From positions 1,697,920-1,761,919 of the forward strand of contig CM060475.1 of NCBI GenBank assembly GCA_030544235.1: a DNA stretch of 64,000 nt, written 5' to 3'. The notes beneath the pieces are model-generated. The model did no database searches, was not told the DNA's origin, and was given only the letters and a program-made list of their open reading frames with translations. Below are positions 36,091-48,600 of the stretch, piece after piece (the stretch's first letter is position 1; every line of letters begins with the position of its first letter). Both the position numbers and the translations under genes were made by a program. This DNA is from Lepturacanthus savala. Its lineage: Eukaryota; Chordata; Actinopteri; Scombriformes; Trichiuridae.

Positions 36091-38190
36091 CTTTAAAAAT
36101 CTATAATACGACAGGATGAGAGATATGGTTTCACAATATGAATTGCTTCCAGGGGAGATGCGGTCAACCTCTTGACCAGAATCCATTAACATTATTTACA
36201 AAAAGGGGGATTTTCTTCAAATTATAATGACAAGGCTGTTGTAAGCCATCCATGTTTGATTTTATGCTTGTTATCAATTCTCTTTGGCTTAACGGGAGGC
36301 TTTTTACATCAGAAAAACTTTTATCAAACTCAAAAAAAGGGTCATACATTTACCCCAGATCCAAAGCTCTTGCTTCAGAGATCAATACTGTATAAAAAAA
36401 CATGTAGGGTTGCATTTCCTCTGTACTTCTCCAATCTCTCAAGTGCAGAGGCCATGTAGTCAGATACTGTAAATTCCCTTAAGACTATTGATTCCAGTTG
36501 CAGGTCGCAGAGTCCAGTGCTTCAACAACCGAGCAAAGGAAAGTAAAGCCCAATGTTGCCAAGTTGGAACCAGGAAGTGCTTTAAATAGTCGTATTCATA
36601 ACTGAAATGTGTTGCGATAATTGGATTTGCAGCAGAACAGCAACATAAGGGACACGGAAAGCCATATGACAGTCTCATGATAGTGAGCTTGACCTCACAT
36701 TACACCCCTTTAGACTGCCTGCAGTGGTGAATACTGCGCCTTTTGTGTGATGCAGTGCAGAGAAGTGGCCGGGATAATTGGGTGTCCCCTGCTTAAACCA
36801 ACTCTGGAACAACAGTCTGTTTTAGTGGTTCAGTTCATTAGAGCAAGGCCTATTTCCTTTGGCAACCGTGTTTTATTAAAGCACCTTCGCGACGTTCTGA
36901 TGTCTCCGTGAATGATGCCGAGGAGGAGAGCGTGACGTTTCCGCGGATTCGATGAATCCATCATGGGGCTTTGGGTTGATCCAGCGCCACCATACAAACA
37001 GTAAACAAACCCCTTGTTCTGAGAGCGGACGTCTATTTATTTAGCAGGAAAGCGCTCCCCATTAGCGTCTAAATTGCTGTCGGAAATAGAGGCAGTCCAC
37101 ATTAATAACCTCGTCCTCTGTGCATAATGCTCCCCGTCAGCGCGCCTTGTCATTACAGCCATTTCTGCTCCATTATTTCAACACCAAATCACCGAATCCC
37201 CTCCTTTTCGATTTGTATCCCCCCCTCCTCCTCCTCCTCTTGCCTCAGTACAGTGGGGTTCGCACTTCAAACTGCTCTAAAATGAGCTTGCTTTGCCAGG
37301 CCGGCAGCTAGCCAGACCAATCATCCATCTGCAATAATAGAAATCTTCTGGCTGATGATAGACTGAGGCAATCACTGGGCAGGCTGAGTGGGCTCTTCAG
37401 TCTGGCCTCTCCACCCCTGCTGCTGGTTGATAGCAGGGTAGAGCCGGGGGAGGCTGGCACGGGTCTCTGGTAGGTATGGGCCCTCCGAGCACCCGGTCTG
37501 GCTGGATTCACATGGATACTGTATTTCTCACTCACTCAGAGAGGGCAGATTTTACTGCAGGTGTATAAACAATTTGTCAAGGAACAAAAAAGGTTTCAAG
37601 CTTTTTAATCTGACCCAACATGCAAGGACGGAAGCTTCCATTCACCAGCCTTTTCTTTTTTGCGTGCACATGGACCAGCTTTATCAGATAATCAAGGCTT
37701 TATATGGGGAATAACCTCTAAACCTCTGGCTTGAGACAGTGTTAACCTGCTTTGTGCCTGCTTGTGTATGGTATTGCGTTGTATTTTGGATAGATGAGGT
37801 TGTTGGAGACGAATTTGTGCAGTTTGGCAGAGCAGTGGGTCGCGGGTTCAAGGACCTGGACTGGGATCTTGTCTGGGATGTATCCCTGCTGAGGTATGCT
37901 GGAATTGGCCCCACATTAATAGGTGTTTCCTAAAAGTCAAACGATACCATGGCTTTGAAGAAATCAGCAACTCACTTTTGGATGGTTGAGGACACAGAGG
38001 TATTTTTGAATTGTAGTTAAGTAGCTGTCAACCAGAAGTACTACTTGTTGAGAGTGCTACAGCACCATCTAGCATAGCAGAGTCAGCCAGGTTAATAATC
38101 ATTGTCCAAATTTTAAAAAAAACTCCATTTGTACTTAGATTCTGGGACAGATCACCTGCCGAGTTGCAACATTTGTTGTGAAATTGTTGA
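36091..38190. other. Upstream flank without recognised gene
   Basis: 36120-36450 is AT-rich. 36670-37130 is balanced single-copy sequence (for example GGGGCTTTGGGTTGATCCAG) and may contain conserved DNA. 37280-37520 is GC-balanced. 37780-37880 has a tRNA-like GGGTTCAAGGACC word that might be a decayed SINE B box. No coding gene. Confidence 0.4.
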
Positions 38191-38199
38191 TCCACCATG

Positions 38200-38310
38200 A
38201 TCCTACAATACTATCATGAGTGCCTTTCTAGTCTTCAGACAGCCAGGAATCAAAATGCTGATCTTCTGATTGGTGGACGACCACAAAACCTCCAATCGGC
38301 AGATGTCCAA
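38200..38310 (-). repeat. tRNA-derived SINE-like fragment
   Basis: On the minus strand, GTCCACCAATCAGAAGATCA is followed by TTTTGATTCCTGGCT, which resembles the A-box-to-B-box region of a common fish tRNA-type SINE (B box about GTTCGATTCC). Decayed. Confidence 0.45.
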
Positions 38311-38384
38311 TTGGTCAAAGCTCCAAATTGCAGGGCTCTGAACACTCGGCAAAATTACTCTAGACTTCACACGGCATGTGAAGC

Positions 38385-38625
38385 CGGCTGCATTGTTGCC
38401 TCACAGCAAGAAGGTTGCAAGGTCAAGGGCTTGGGTTGGGACATTTCTGTCTTTTATGTCTTCTCTGTGTCTATGTGGGTTTTCTCCAGGTTCTTTAGCT
38501 TCTTCCCACAGTTCAAAAACATGCCTGGGTTAATTGGAGACTCTAAATTACCTGTAGGTGTGAGTGAATGGTGTGTGTCTACCCCTCGGTAGACTGGCGA
38601 CCTGTCTGTCATTCATGCCCTGAAA
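38385..38625 (+). repeat. SINE-like common fish repeat
   Basis: GCATTGTTGCCTCACAGCAA, GAAGGTTGCAAGGTC, GTGGGTTTTCTCCAGGTTCT, CTTCCCACAGTTCAAAAACA, TGCCTGGGTTAATTGGAGAC, TCTAAATTACCTGTAGGTGT and GACTGGCGACCTGTCTGTC form the ordered signature of a repeat seen throughout fish genomes. Non-coding; the 131-residue ORF over it is spurious. Confidence 0.7.
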
Positions 38626-40752
38626 TAGCTTTTTTCATTCAGTAGCCCTAGTTGTTCCATTGGGTTGGTCATGATGCCATCACACATATGTACAGATCTA
38701 TTGAAGGAGTTTCCATTTTAGTAAAGAATGAGAAAAACAAGTAATACTGAAATTGTTTATTTAGTCTCTGGAACCCACTGGAAGCCCATTGGCTACGGGG
38801 TTCTTAAAGAGACGGGGCCTGGTTTCAGTCACAAGCTGAACTCCAGGGCTAGTATCAGGAAAAAATAACTATTTTTTAAACTGTAAATCATGCAAAGGTA
38901 TTCCAATACAGCCCCAGAATAAACAACTAGATCTGGATTTGTGCTTGTGTTAATAAACAGTAGTTAAGAGTGTCCTTTCCATACAGATTTAAAGAAACGG
39001 TTCATCATTGTTTAATCATTTATTGCCCCTACAAGTGTTTATTCATGACAGCTGGATAGTCATGGAGACGTTATGGCTTCTTTATATTCTCTCTTTCATC
39101 CCCTCATTATTTCTCTCTGTCTCAGCCATCCTTCCTCCCACATCTCAGCCCTCTCCACACCCCGAGCACCTCCATCCCTCAACCCCCCCCCCCCCCCCCC
39201 CCCCACCAGCCTCTCCACACCTCACTCCGACCCCTCTCCATCCCCTCCATCCATCCTTCCACCTCTCCACCGCGTTCATCTGCATGGAGAGCGTCTCTTT
39301 CTGCCCAGGCTAATTGGCTCTAATTAGAGTCATTCAGCAGGGGTTAATCAAGGATGACTTACGCAGATTATGACTGGTGGGGGGAGGAATCGGAGGCAGC
39401 AGACAGCCTATGTGCCACGCCGACAGGCACGTATCTCCCCTCCCAAAGTGGCCCGGAGACTGGGTATATAAATTAGATTAAACCTACAGCACAATTCCGT
39501 GTTTGAAGACATGAGCTCCAAAAAAAAAAATGTAATACTTTGCAAAAACTGATGAACTTTATTTTACCTTGCAAAATATTGCAACGGGAGGAAAGTCAGA
39601 CAATATGTTGAAAATTAAACGGATCATAAAATACGTGAGTCGCATCAGTAACTTAACATAAGACAGTCCCCTGTTAGTCGTTTTAAAAAGACGATTACAT
39701 TTACACCCACATGTATACTTTGGTAGATGAGATTTAAAGCATCTGATATTGCTGCATCTGTAATTGCTGGATGTCTTCTTATTCTTCTTAAAAATCTGAT
39801 ACTTGAAATTGGAAATTATTAAGGTCCAAAGAAACAAACGGAAAAAAATACTCAGTTTTTTAGCAATGAGATGTAAATCAATCCAACCAGAAAATCCACT
39901 TAAAAGCTCAAATAAAAAAATATCTTTAACTCATTTTGGCTGATTAGATATCCCTATTGCTTGATGTTAGTTAATATTATGGAAACTGAGAGTGAGGTCA
40001 TAATAGACCTTTTTTAACAGCATCTTACACCTGCGTTTACTATTATGAATGTCTATTAGTTGATTAATTGTGAACATCATTGCTGCAAGGTAAACTATCC
40101 TAATTCTTTTGTCTTACATTACTCTTTATTTTGACTAAACACACATCTGAAGACATCACTTTTAGACCAAATGATTAATCAATTTGATGAAGCAGACGTA
40201 TTGATAAAGGCTTCTGACGTGACTGAAGAAATTGTAACGGTGCAGGTGTGTCCTGAGACGGAGTAGAACCAGGTCAATAAAGTGGAAACACCTGTGGTGG
40301 CTTAACACTCTTAAAGAGGCAGCTGTTGAAAAGGAGGATCATTCAGGAACTTTTTTTATAACCTCTTTAAGAGCGGTGTGGAACACTGAATCATCTTTGC
40401 GTTGAAGAGGAGGGAAGAGCGAGCAGAGCTGGTGATAATGCGGCGGCCACACTCGCTTTAACATCTCAAACTGTTGCCATTGCGGCTTTGCGAAATTACC
40501 ACCCTGCATATCAGTGAAGTATTAGATATGCACAATGCAATATCGCAGGTCTCTTTATTGCCTTCCCTGTTATATAAAGAGGCCTGTGGTAATTATTTAG
40601 GGAGGGCAGCACTGTACTCCACTGTACTGTACTGAAAGCCCTCTGGGACTGGAAACGTTATGGCCAGGCCACACACACACACACACTGGCATACTGGACA
40701 GAGAGTAATGGCCCAACCCCTGGTGGTAATGGCTTCTCTTCTGCGTGCGTTT

Positions 40753-40753
<1 letters not shown>
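38626..40753. other. Upstream flank without recognised gene
   Basis: 39183-39204 is a poly-C run inside a C-rich Pro ORF. 39300-39470 is balanced single-copy sequence. 39480-40200 is AT-rich; the 92-residue Cys/Lys-rich ORF at 39559-39837 (minus) is unrecognised and probably chance. 40670-40686 is a CA tract. Confidence 0.4.

Positions 40754-40818
<65 letters not shown>
40754..40818. repeat. (GT)n microsatellite
   Basis: About 63 bases of pure GT. Confidence 0.97.
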
Positions 40819-40819
<1 letters not shown>

Positions 40820-41509
40820 GCATACATGGATTCATCTGAGCATGCTCCTACCAAGTCTATTTGATGTGACTAGTCCATTAGACTTTCAATGGGCTCCTAC
40901 ACCATAATCCTGAATACACTGCGTTTTTTTTTCCCCCTTTCTTTTTTTTTTTCGATGGCTCTTCATTGGAACTGCCCCACAGTACAGATTGCTCCTGTCA
41001 CTGTTGAAGCAGACAAATTCCCCCCTCATATCCTCTGCATATGGGATGGGATTGTCTCGTTATGGCCCCCGTTACTTTCCCCCATGGTAACATTAGCCAG
41101 CGGCTGTAAAAAGACTATTAGGATCCAAATCATTCTGGACCGAAGACGGGCGAAGGCTAAGAGAAGTGAGCGAAGGGGTGATGGGAAAGGGAAGGGACGT
41201 AGAAAGAGATAAAGGAGCAGAGCGCTGGATTAGGTGGTGCGATTCGAGAGGGTTCATCAGTTCACAGACGTGCAGCTTGCACACACATATCCATCATAAG
41301 TCCCATCTCCAGGCAGGGTCTCCGGAGTTCATCCAGGGTCGAGGCTGCACCGATCTGAGCCATGCCAACACCAACACCACACCACCTTGATCTGCGTTAC
41401 CAGCTACCAGAACCAGATGGACCGTTTCTGGAGTCAGACCAAAGCCTGTCCACCGATATGGCTGTTACTTGTTATTCCATATAGAACAACTACTGTGCAC
41501 AGTCTGTTT
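40819..41509. other. Upstream flank without recognised gene
   Basis: T/C homopolymers at 40924-40954 and single-copy sequence otherwise. Nothing recognised. Confidence 0.4.
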
Positions 41510-41765
41510 TAAGGGGAGGGATACTTAAGAATACATGTGGCTACAAGGAGGGCACTTAAGCAGGTGATTTGGCTCCCACTGGGCACTTTAATATGCTTTT
41601 TAGCACCCAAGAAGACACTTTAGCATGCCTTTTGGCTCCTAGAGGGCACTTTAGCACACATTTCAGCTCTTAAAAGGAGACTTTAGCACACACTTTGCCA
41701 TTAGGGCACTTTAGCGTGTGTTTTGGCTCCTAGAGGGCACTTGAGCACAGCTTTTGGCACACTAA
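41510..41765 (+). repeat. Family C VNTR element, medium copy
   Basis: About seven degenerate ~32-base units: GGGCACTTAAGCAGGTGATT, TTTAGCATGCCTTTTGGCTC, CTAGAGGGCACTTTAGCACA, GTGTGTTTTGGCTCCTAGAG and others. The leader (TTTTAAGGGGAGGG..., CACATATAG-like) is decayed. Confidence 0.85.
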
Positions 41766-44668
41766 CCCAAATTATATTTTCCAGATTGAGTCACCAAAGT
41801 ATATTTTTTTCCTGCTTCTGACAATGTACTTCAGAGGTACAGGGTTTTTTTCAGCGGAGACCCTTTTGTTGCTATGATACAGGATATCTACACAAATATC
41901 AGCTCAAGAATAGACTATATTATATCAAGAGCACAAAGTGAGTAGCCTACTCACTCTGGATGAAGGGAGAGAAGAATTTCAAGTGTCACAGCCAAGAATA
42001 TTTGTTTCCTTTTTAATACATTTGCAGACATTTCTAAAATTCAGGTTTTTGGCTGCAACACAACCCAACGTGAACAAAGTGAAGGGGTCTGAATCCATTC
42101 TGAATGCACTGTACTGCATGCTAACGCTCTTTGCAGCAACACAGCTGTCCTAATCCACCGCAGCCAATCAATAAGCACTTGACAGGTACTGAAATACAAT
42201 ATAGAGAACAGCACTACAGTACCCTGCTGGTTCTTCTGCTCCATTTAAACTGCAGTTTGACAGCTGAGGAGGGGGAGCAGGGGGACATTTGAAGATGTCT
42301 CCACTGGCCCATTGGAATCTGACAATTATTCTCCATATACACAGTGCAGAAATCTTCATCTCATCAAGTTAGTTTTGTCCAGTTTTGTGAAAATAAAATG
42401 CATTCAGATCATTTTAACTGGGGAAAAAAACCCAAAGGTATGGCCGTTGCTTTTTATCCAAACTTCAAACAACTGTTTAATCATAGGGAAAGAAAATGAA
42501 ATATCTGATCCATTGTGACCTGTTGCGTGCCATCACCACCACCCCAAAAAAAGGAAAAAAGGCTATTATTCTCTTCTCTAATGCAAAATGGAGACGATAA
42601 TTATAGTATCAAACCACTTCAGAAGTAATGGGTGAAAGGCTTGTTTTACACCATGTAACTCGGAAAAGGATAAATCATAGTTATTATTATTATAATTATA
42701 GTTTAAGAGTAGACTTTCTGGTTGAATTAGTTATGAAGTTATGAAAATTGGTTATGAAGCAGTTATGAATTCATCTGCTAGAGCTCTTATTCTTTCTCTC
42801 TTATTTATCCTAATTAATGCAGCAAATGTTTATGAACTATCACTAAAATCCATCTTAATTGGTGCTTTGTAAAGATGCACAGTGACGGAGCCATAACCTT
42901 TGCTTACCTCACTCCCAATCAATCAGAACAAAAGTGAACTCTTGCTGCAGTTGTCGGCTGGAATATCTCCCGTTGCCGAGTCGTATCTAAGGTTCATCCT
43001 ATTTACCAGAGTAATGAGGAACATTAACATTGCATGAGCACCTTATGGGATGGTAATGATTGTTCCAGGTATTAGTCAGGCCCCCGGGCGTTGCTGTTGT
43101 TTTGCTGGCAAATGACCAATGGCATAAGCAGGTTAATCAACGGAGGGGGTGTGCGTTAAAAAGTCCTTCCCCCTCCACGCTGTGCATCCAAACTCTTGAT
43201 TATTGATTGATTAACCCTTATTTAAGCATCTAGACCCCAGTAGAATTCTAGATTTGCTGCAGTTCACTGGGAAACCTCATTAAAATGAGCAACCAAAACT
43301 GTTTTTTTTGCTTGTTCTTGTCGCACAATATATGGCAAAATATATCCATGTACACCTATGTACAGCAGACATCAAATGAGCTTTTTGTCCAGGGACAAAT
43401 TAAGGAAATAAGAAAGAAAAATACAGGAATGAAAGAATAACACTCCTAATTGTCTTTCCATCCTTTCTTTCCCTCCGTCTTGTGTGGCAGTTGAGGATCC
43501 GCTGCTAATGTCCCTCTTCCATCACCACTCCTCTCCAGCTGCAAAATGCTGATTGGAGCTGGAACCCCCCTCGTGATTGCCCTCTCTTATTGGGTGCAGG
43601 GGGAAAAAAAGAAGAAAAAACAAGAGTGAAAGAGAGAAGGGAGGAAAAAAACTCATTTAATTCATTCTGTTCTTCATCTTCTAGTGTTTTGCGAGGTGGA
43701 AATTGGAAACGCCCCGCGAATGTGTGAGGGAGGCATCGCAAAACGCCCCCCCTCCCCGATCGAGGCGCCATTACCCCGACGGGGCGAAGCGCACACGTGG
43801 GGCTGAAAAATCTCCGGCTCGCTCCCTCCCGCTCAATGATTGTCTCATCAGCGGGAGTAATTTGGGTTTTCTGGTTATCGCGTCATTTCTGATGCGGGCG
43901 AGGGAGGAGAAACGGAGAGAGACGTAATTACTTCTATCGGCAGACGGAGAACAGATGAGGAATTGGGGAGTAATTAATAACTGGCTGGTACCCTACTGGA
44001 GTAGACGCTACCTCCCAGCTCCGCCGCCGCCTCCTCCTCCCCCTCAGAGAGAGAGAGAGAGAGACTTTACTCACTCTGAGAAATGAGTGGGAACATACTC
44101 CAGTAGCAGCCTGATGGATCCGCAACAGGCGTTTCAAAGAGGAAGGGAAGGGGTGTGGTGGAGGGGGAAGAAATGAGAAAGCAAGGTAAGAGTGAAAGGG
44201 GCATGTGGAGGCAGATGAGATGGTGGAGTGATGGGAGCTGAGGACAGAAGGAATAGGGAAGACGGGGATGAAGTGGATTGATGGCGATGGGGACAGATTG
44301 AGAGACGCCGCAGACAGGTGGGGGAGGGGAAAGGTGGAAAAGTGCGTTTGGCATCAACCAAAAATAGTTCCGATAATCACTTCGGAATAAATCAAGAATA
44401 CATTACAGAAAAGAAACACTTCTTCTTTTCTTTCCCCGGCTGCTTTCATTTCCTCACCTGCGTCCACACGATGTTTGTCTCTCCCGCCGTGCGTCTCTGG
44501 CGCCGCATAGATTACGCGGGCTCCCACGGCAACCGGGTTCACAATGCATAGCCCCGACAGTTCCTATCTTATCTGCTCCGCGGGCGAGGCATGTCGCTTC
44601 GGCCTTGACAACACATTAGCCTGCACTTTACTGTCTGTTGAGCATGTCTCCGTCTTTTCGTTCGCCAG
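41766..44668. other. Upstream flank with conserved-element-like block
   Basis: 42760-43160 is the most conserved-looking block (CCTAATTAATGCAGCAAATG, CTTAATTGGTGCTTTGTAAA, TGGGATGGTAATGATTGTTC, AATGACCAATGGCATAAGCA): balanced, homopolymer-poor and rich in homeodomain-type cores. 43600-43920 and 44030-44340 are purine- or GC-rich low-complexity sequence with spurious ORFs. 44360-44668 is single-copy. Confidence 0.4.
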
Positions 44669-45680
44669 AAAATATCAAGGATTAAAGACCTTATGTTTCC
44701 GGCAAGACTTGGAAAAGCTTGTCCATACTTTTATTTTCAGTAGACTTGACTGTTGTAACAGGGTCTTTACAGGCCTCAATCAGACAGTCCTCACTACGAC
44801 TAAAAAAGTAGATCTTATCACTCCAGTTCTGAGGTCCTCTTGCATTGGCATAAAACACTGAATGGTCTAGGGCCTAAGAATATCTCTGATCTCCCGATCC
44901 CTTGTGAAGCATCCCGGACCTCATAGATGGTTTGGGACAGGTGTGCTCTCTGTTCCCAGAGTTGGAACTAAACATGGAGAAGCAGCGTTCAGTTTCTATG
45001 CCCCACATATCTGGGGCATAGAAACTCCCAGAGAACTGGAACAAACTTCCTGAGAACTAGGACAAACTCCCAGAGAACTTGAACTCCCTGAGAAATGGAA
45101 CAACCTCAGAGATAACTGGAACAAACTTCCTGAGAATGAGGACAAACTCCCAGAGAACTGGAACAAACTTCCTGAGAACTAGGACAAACTCCCAGAGAAC
45201 TTGAATTCCGTGAGAACTGGAACAACCTCAGAGATAACTAGAACAAACTTCCTGAGAACTAGAACAAATTTCCTGAGAAGTAGAACAAACTCCCAGAGGA
45301 CTAGAACAAACTTCCTGAGAACTAGAACAAACTTCCTGAGAACTGGAACAAACTTCCTGAGAACGAGGACAAACTCCCAGAGAACTTGAATTCCCTGAGA
45401 ACTGGAACAACCTCAGAGCTAACTAGAACAAACTAGTCTTCTACAGGTCTTCTGCAACTCTCACTGTTTTTAAGTCAGAGCTGAAGACTTTTCTGTTTGC
45501 TGCTGCCTATTGCTGATGTCATTTCTTAATTATTTTCCACTGCACTATAACTTTGATATTCCTTTTAATTTAAAATTTTGATTATTCTCTTCTTAATCAA
45601 CTATTAAATTGTAAAGCACTTGGAATTACCTCCTCATTGAAATGTGCTATACAAATAAACTTGCCTTGTCTTGTCTTGAC
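44669..45680 (+). mobile_element. L2-type LINE, 5'-truncated, reverse-transcriptase C-terminal end and 3' tail
   Basis: The first frame reads KYQGLKTLCFRQDLEKLVHT and then FIFSRLDCCNRVFTGL, DLITPVL: the end of an L2/CR1-clade ORF2. A frameshift and internal deletion follow, then HWHKTLNGLGPKNISDL (44847-44897), VPRVGTKHGEAAFSFYAPHI and, after the minisatellite, LTVFKSELKTFLFAAAYC. The 3' end has AAAGCACTTGGAATTACC, GAAATGTGCTATACAAATAA and the terminal CTTGCCTTGTCTTGTCTTG repeats typical of these LINEs. Non-functional: truncated, frameshifted and interrupted. Confidence 0.85.
45030..45430 (+). repeat. 21-bp minisatellite inside the LINE
   Basis: About nineteen variants of GAGAACTGGAACAAACTTCCT (one base over the quoting limit when complete; key parts GAGAACT.GAACAAACT and TCCTGAGAACTAGGACAAAC). 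The unit is 21 bases, seven codons. A higher-order block with CCCAGAGAACTTGAA, CTCCCTGAGAA and GGAACAACCTCAGAGATAAC starts near 45040, 45162 and 45347. It replaces the short LINE segment that normally encodes the words following LWNKLPE. Confidence 0.9.
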
Positions 45681-48600
45681 ACCTTCTTCCTTCCCTCTGA
45701 TGATGGAAGTCTCTTCAGCTTCCCGATTTTCATTCTGCACCACTTCCTCCTTCCCGTCTTGCCTTTTTTTTTTTTTAATAACATCTTTGCGGCGGCGGTG
45801 GCGGAGTGTCTGGTGTCGGATGCCAAGAACAGAGAGAGAGATGATCGGCGCTTGTCAAAATACAATCTTTGGAGGCTTAGGTGAAGTCAACAAGATGAGA
45901 GATGGTATCTGGGCGGGAGAGGAAGGAGGGCCAGCGATGATGTTTACCTGTCTGTCTGGGGGTGTAACACAGGAAAACACACACACACACACCTAGAGTA
46001 TACACACACAAGCCGTGATAGTTATCTACCCAACAGGAGTGCAAACACAAACTGATAGCTATCGCACAAAACCGTGTGCAATAAAGTAGACACGGTGGAC
46101 AAGCATATCCATTTATCACACATGCACACACACACTGATGGTTATCTCCCACACACACGGAAGCTGATATAGCAATTCCAGGTATACTCGCGCGCACACA
46201 CACACATTCATACCATGACTGACCATTTTCACCGGAGCTGAGTGGCTCATCTCGGATCGGGCGGACAAAGAGGGCTTGAAAGGCACAGGCGGTGAAAAGG
46301 TAAATGAGTTTGAGTGGACTGAAGAGGCTCACATTGTTGCCGGCCGGTACCAATCAATCACGCTCATCAGGGCCTTCTGAAAGACTTTATTAACAATTCA
46401 GGAAGCAGCCGGGGCCGCGGTTTTGATCATTAACTGATTCCAGCTCAATTGCTCCGAGTCCGTCCGTATCTACAATCTATTCCCCCCCCAGCCTCGCTCT
46501 TTCATCCTTTCGCACACTCTGCAGTCTTTACCGCACGTCCTGTCGGCCAATAAGGGCGGTTCTCAGACACATTATTGGGCCTTGCGTTGACTTTTTTTTA
46601 CCAAACTCTTTACTTTTACTCATTTGATGGAAAAAAAAATACACCGTTTTGTACTTCTACGTCTCCCTTTTCCTGCTTTTGGCGTCTATGTGGAGCCAAT
46701 TCCCCTATGGGGGGGTCACAGTGATGATGCCAGGTGCGGTTGCTAGGCAACTCGTGATGCAGCGAAGCCTGTAAAATAGGGAGCATGTAGGTGTTGCTGG
46801 GATGTGTGCACCGTCTATGCCATCAGGTAAGAAGAGGCCTGCGCAAGTGTGTGTGTGTGAGTGTGTGTTTCCTGCTATCTGTTGACAACACCTGTGGAAA
46901 GCAGCTGGCTCGGGTTTGCGGGGCGCTTTTCCATCGCAGGCAGAGGAGTCACTCGAACCCTCTGGGGTTACAGGGATGTTTCACGCCATGACAACCGTCA
47001 GAGGCCCCAGCTGCTGATGCAACTGGCCACATGGGACATGGAGGGAGAGTGAGTGGGTGGATGGGGGAGGGGCGGGGAAAGGTGTTAGCATGTGCGACTG
47101 AGATTTCTGCGTGTTGCAATACACACAGATGTGCATATGCATGTATAGGAGACACACCTGCATATGTTTGTGTGTTTCAGCAGGATCGGTATTTTCTTGT
47201 GATGTAAAGAGTTGCGTTTCCAAAGAGAAATGTCAAACTTTGCATACAAGTAAACTAAAACTTCAGTTGTATAGTTAGGGCTTTGTGAATATGATGAACT
47301 GCAGCAAACAGTGTAGGTAAAAGTCATTTAGTTTGTTTTTGGTGAATATTTTTCTCCAATCTGTTCTTAGTTAAACATGTAAGTTGCAGACGGTCCCTAA
47401 CATGGACCACAGTGACTTTAATACATTTCCAGGTCACGTAACCCAGAATAATTAAATATTAAAATTAAATTCAGTCATGTGCTCCTTTTTAACGTTTCAT
47501 ATTTTGAAAAAGTCATTTTTTGTGTTAGAATAATAAAGGAATAATAATAATAACCAGTCACCTTTATAATTTTTGGTTGCCAATTAAAATTGAAAAGAGC
47601 GAGTGAGAAATGGATTGTGGCGTTTTAATGTTCAGTCTCTTTCTAGTTAATTTAAATTTAAAAATTAGACTTGGAGCCATTTCTTACAATTTTTAAACAC
47701 ATTTTTTAGACATTCATTCTTCATCACAGTTTTATTTTTTACAATGCAAGCACATGAGAAGCAGGGAAGCAATAGATTATTACAATATTCATATACAATA
47801 TTCACCTCATCATCTAATTTATTCCACAGTTTCACACCATTTGCTTATAGAGCAAAAGATTTTAGCATAGTTCTCACTTTACTTTGCCTGAAACTCATGT
47901 TTCCTCTCAAACTTCTTTCAGGCAGAAACCTTTTAACTCCATATTAAGTCATATCTTTTTATTGTTCTGATGAATCAGTGCTGTTCGTCACTCTTTATGC
48001 CTTTTTGTAAAAATATTTAACCATTGAAAAGTATTACAAAATACCTTATAGCTCCACCCTCCTTTATCTTGAATGGACGACTCGTGCAAGTGTCTGAATT
48101 ACAAAGACATATTATCAACTTTGATGATGCAGTGTTCAATTATTTTATTTCTTTTCCTTGTAAGTGAGGGTTTTGGACATAAAAGGTTTCCGCCCGACTG
48201 ACTCTTTAATATAAAAATCCATGCGGCAATTTTTTTAGGATTTACATATAAAAATGGAATCCCTCTGTTGCTTAACCACGTCCTCTTCTTTAAATTGAAC
48301 CTCTAAGAGGGTCTCAGGTGTATAATCAGCAGCTCATTTGTGTGCTTCCCCTCATTTTTCTTTTTTTTGTCTTTCCATTACCTGCAACATTTTCCGAGCC
48401 TGCTACAAGAGCAGCTTGTTTGCTATAAACTGCAGTAATCAGTCCTGGCTTTAGGTTTACTGGAATTAAAATCTCAATGTAAATGGAGCAAAAAAAAAAA
48501 AAAACCCTGATATGCGAGTCTTTACGTTCGCCGTAAATATATTAATGCACAGCTTAAATCTGTCAAATTTAAATCTGTCGACACAATAAGAATTCAACCT

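Noticed and set aside
37780..37880. tRNA gene suggested by GGGTTCAAGGACC
   Set aside because: No cloverleaf can be folded around it and no good A box at the right distance. At most a decayed SINE B box.
39559..39837. 92-residue Cys/Lys-rich minus-strand ORF
   Set aside because: The Cys spacing fits no zinc-binding family I know, and it lies in AT-rich DNA without splice context. Kept only as a mention.
45877..46353. 158-residue Cys/Val-rich ORF
   Set aside because: It arises from CA/GT-rich sequence, with no domain or signal supporting a real protein.
47440..48060. Possible minus-strand LINE remnant (ATTTATTCCACAGTTTCACA)
   Set aside because: It resembles old LINE-derived sequence, but no reverse-transcriptase motif could be read on either strand.
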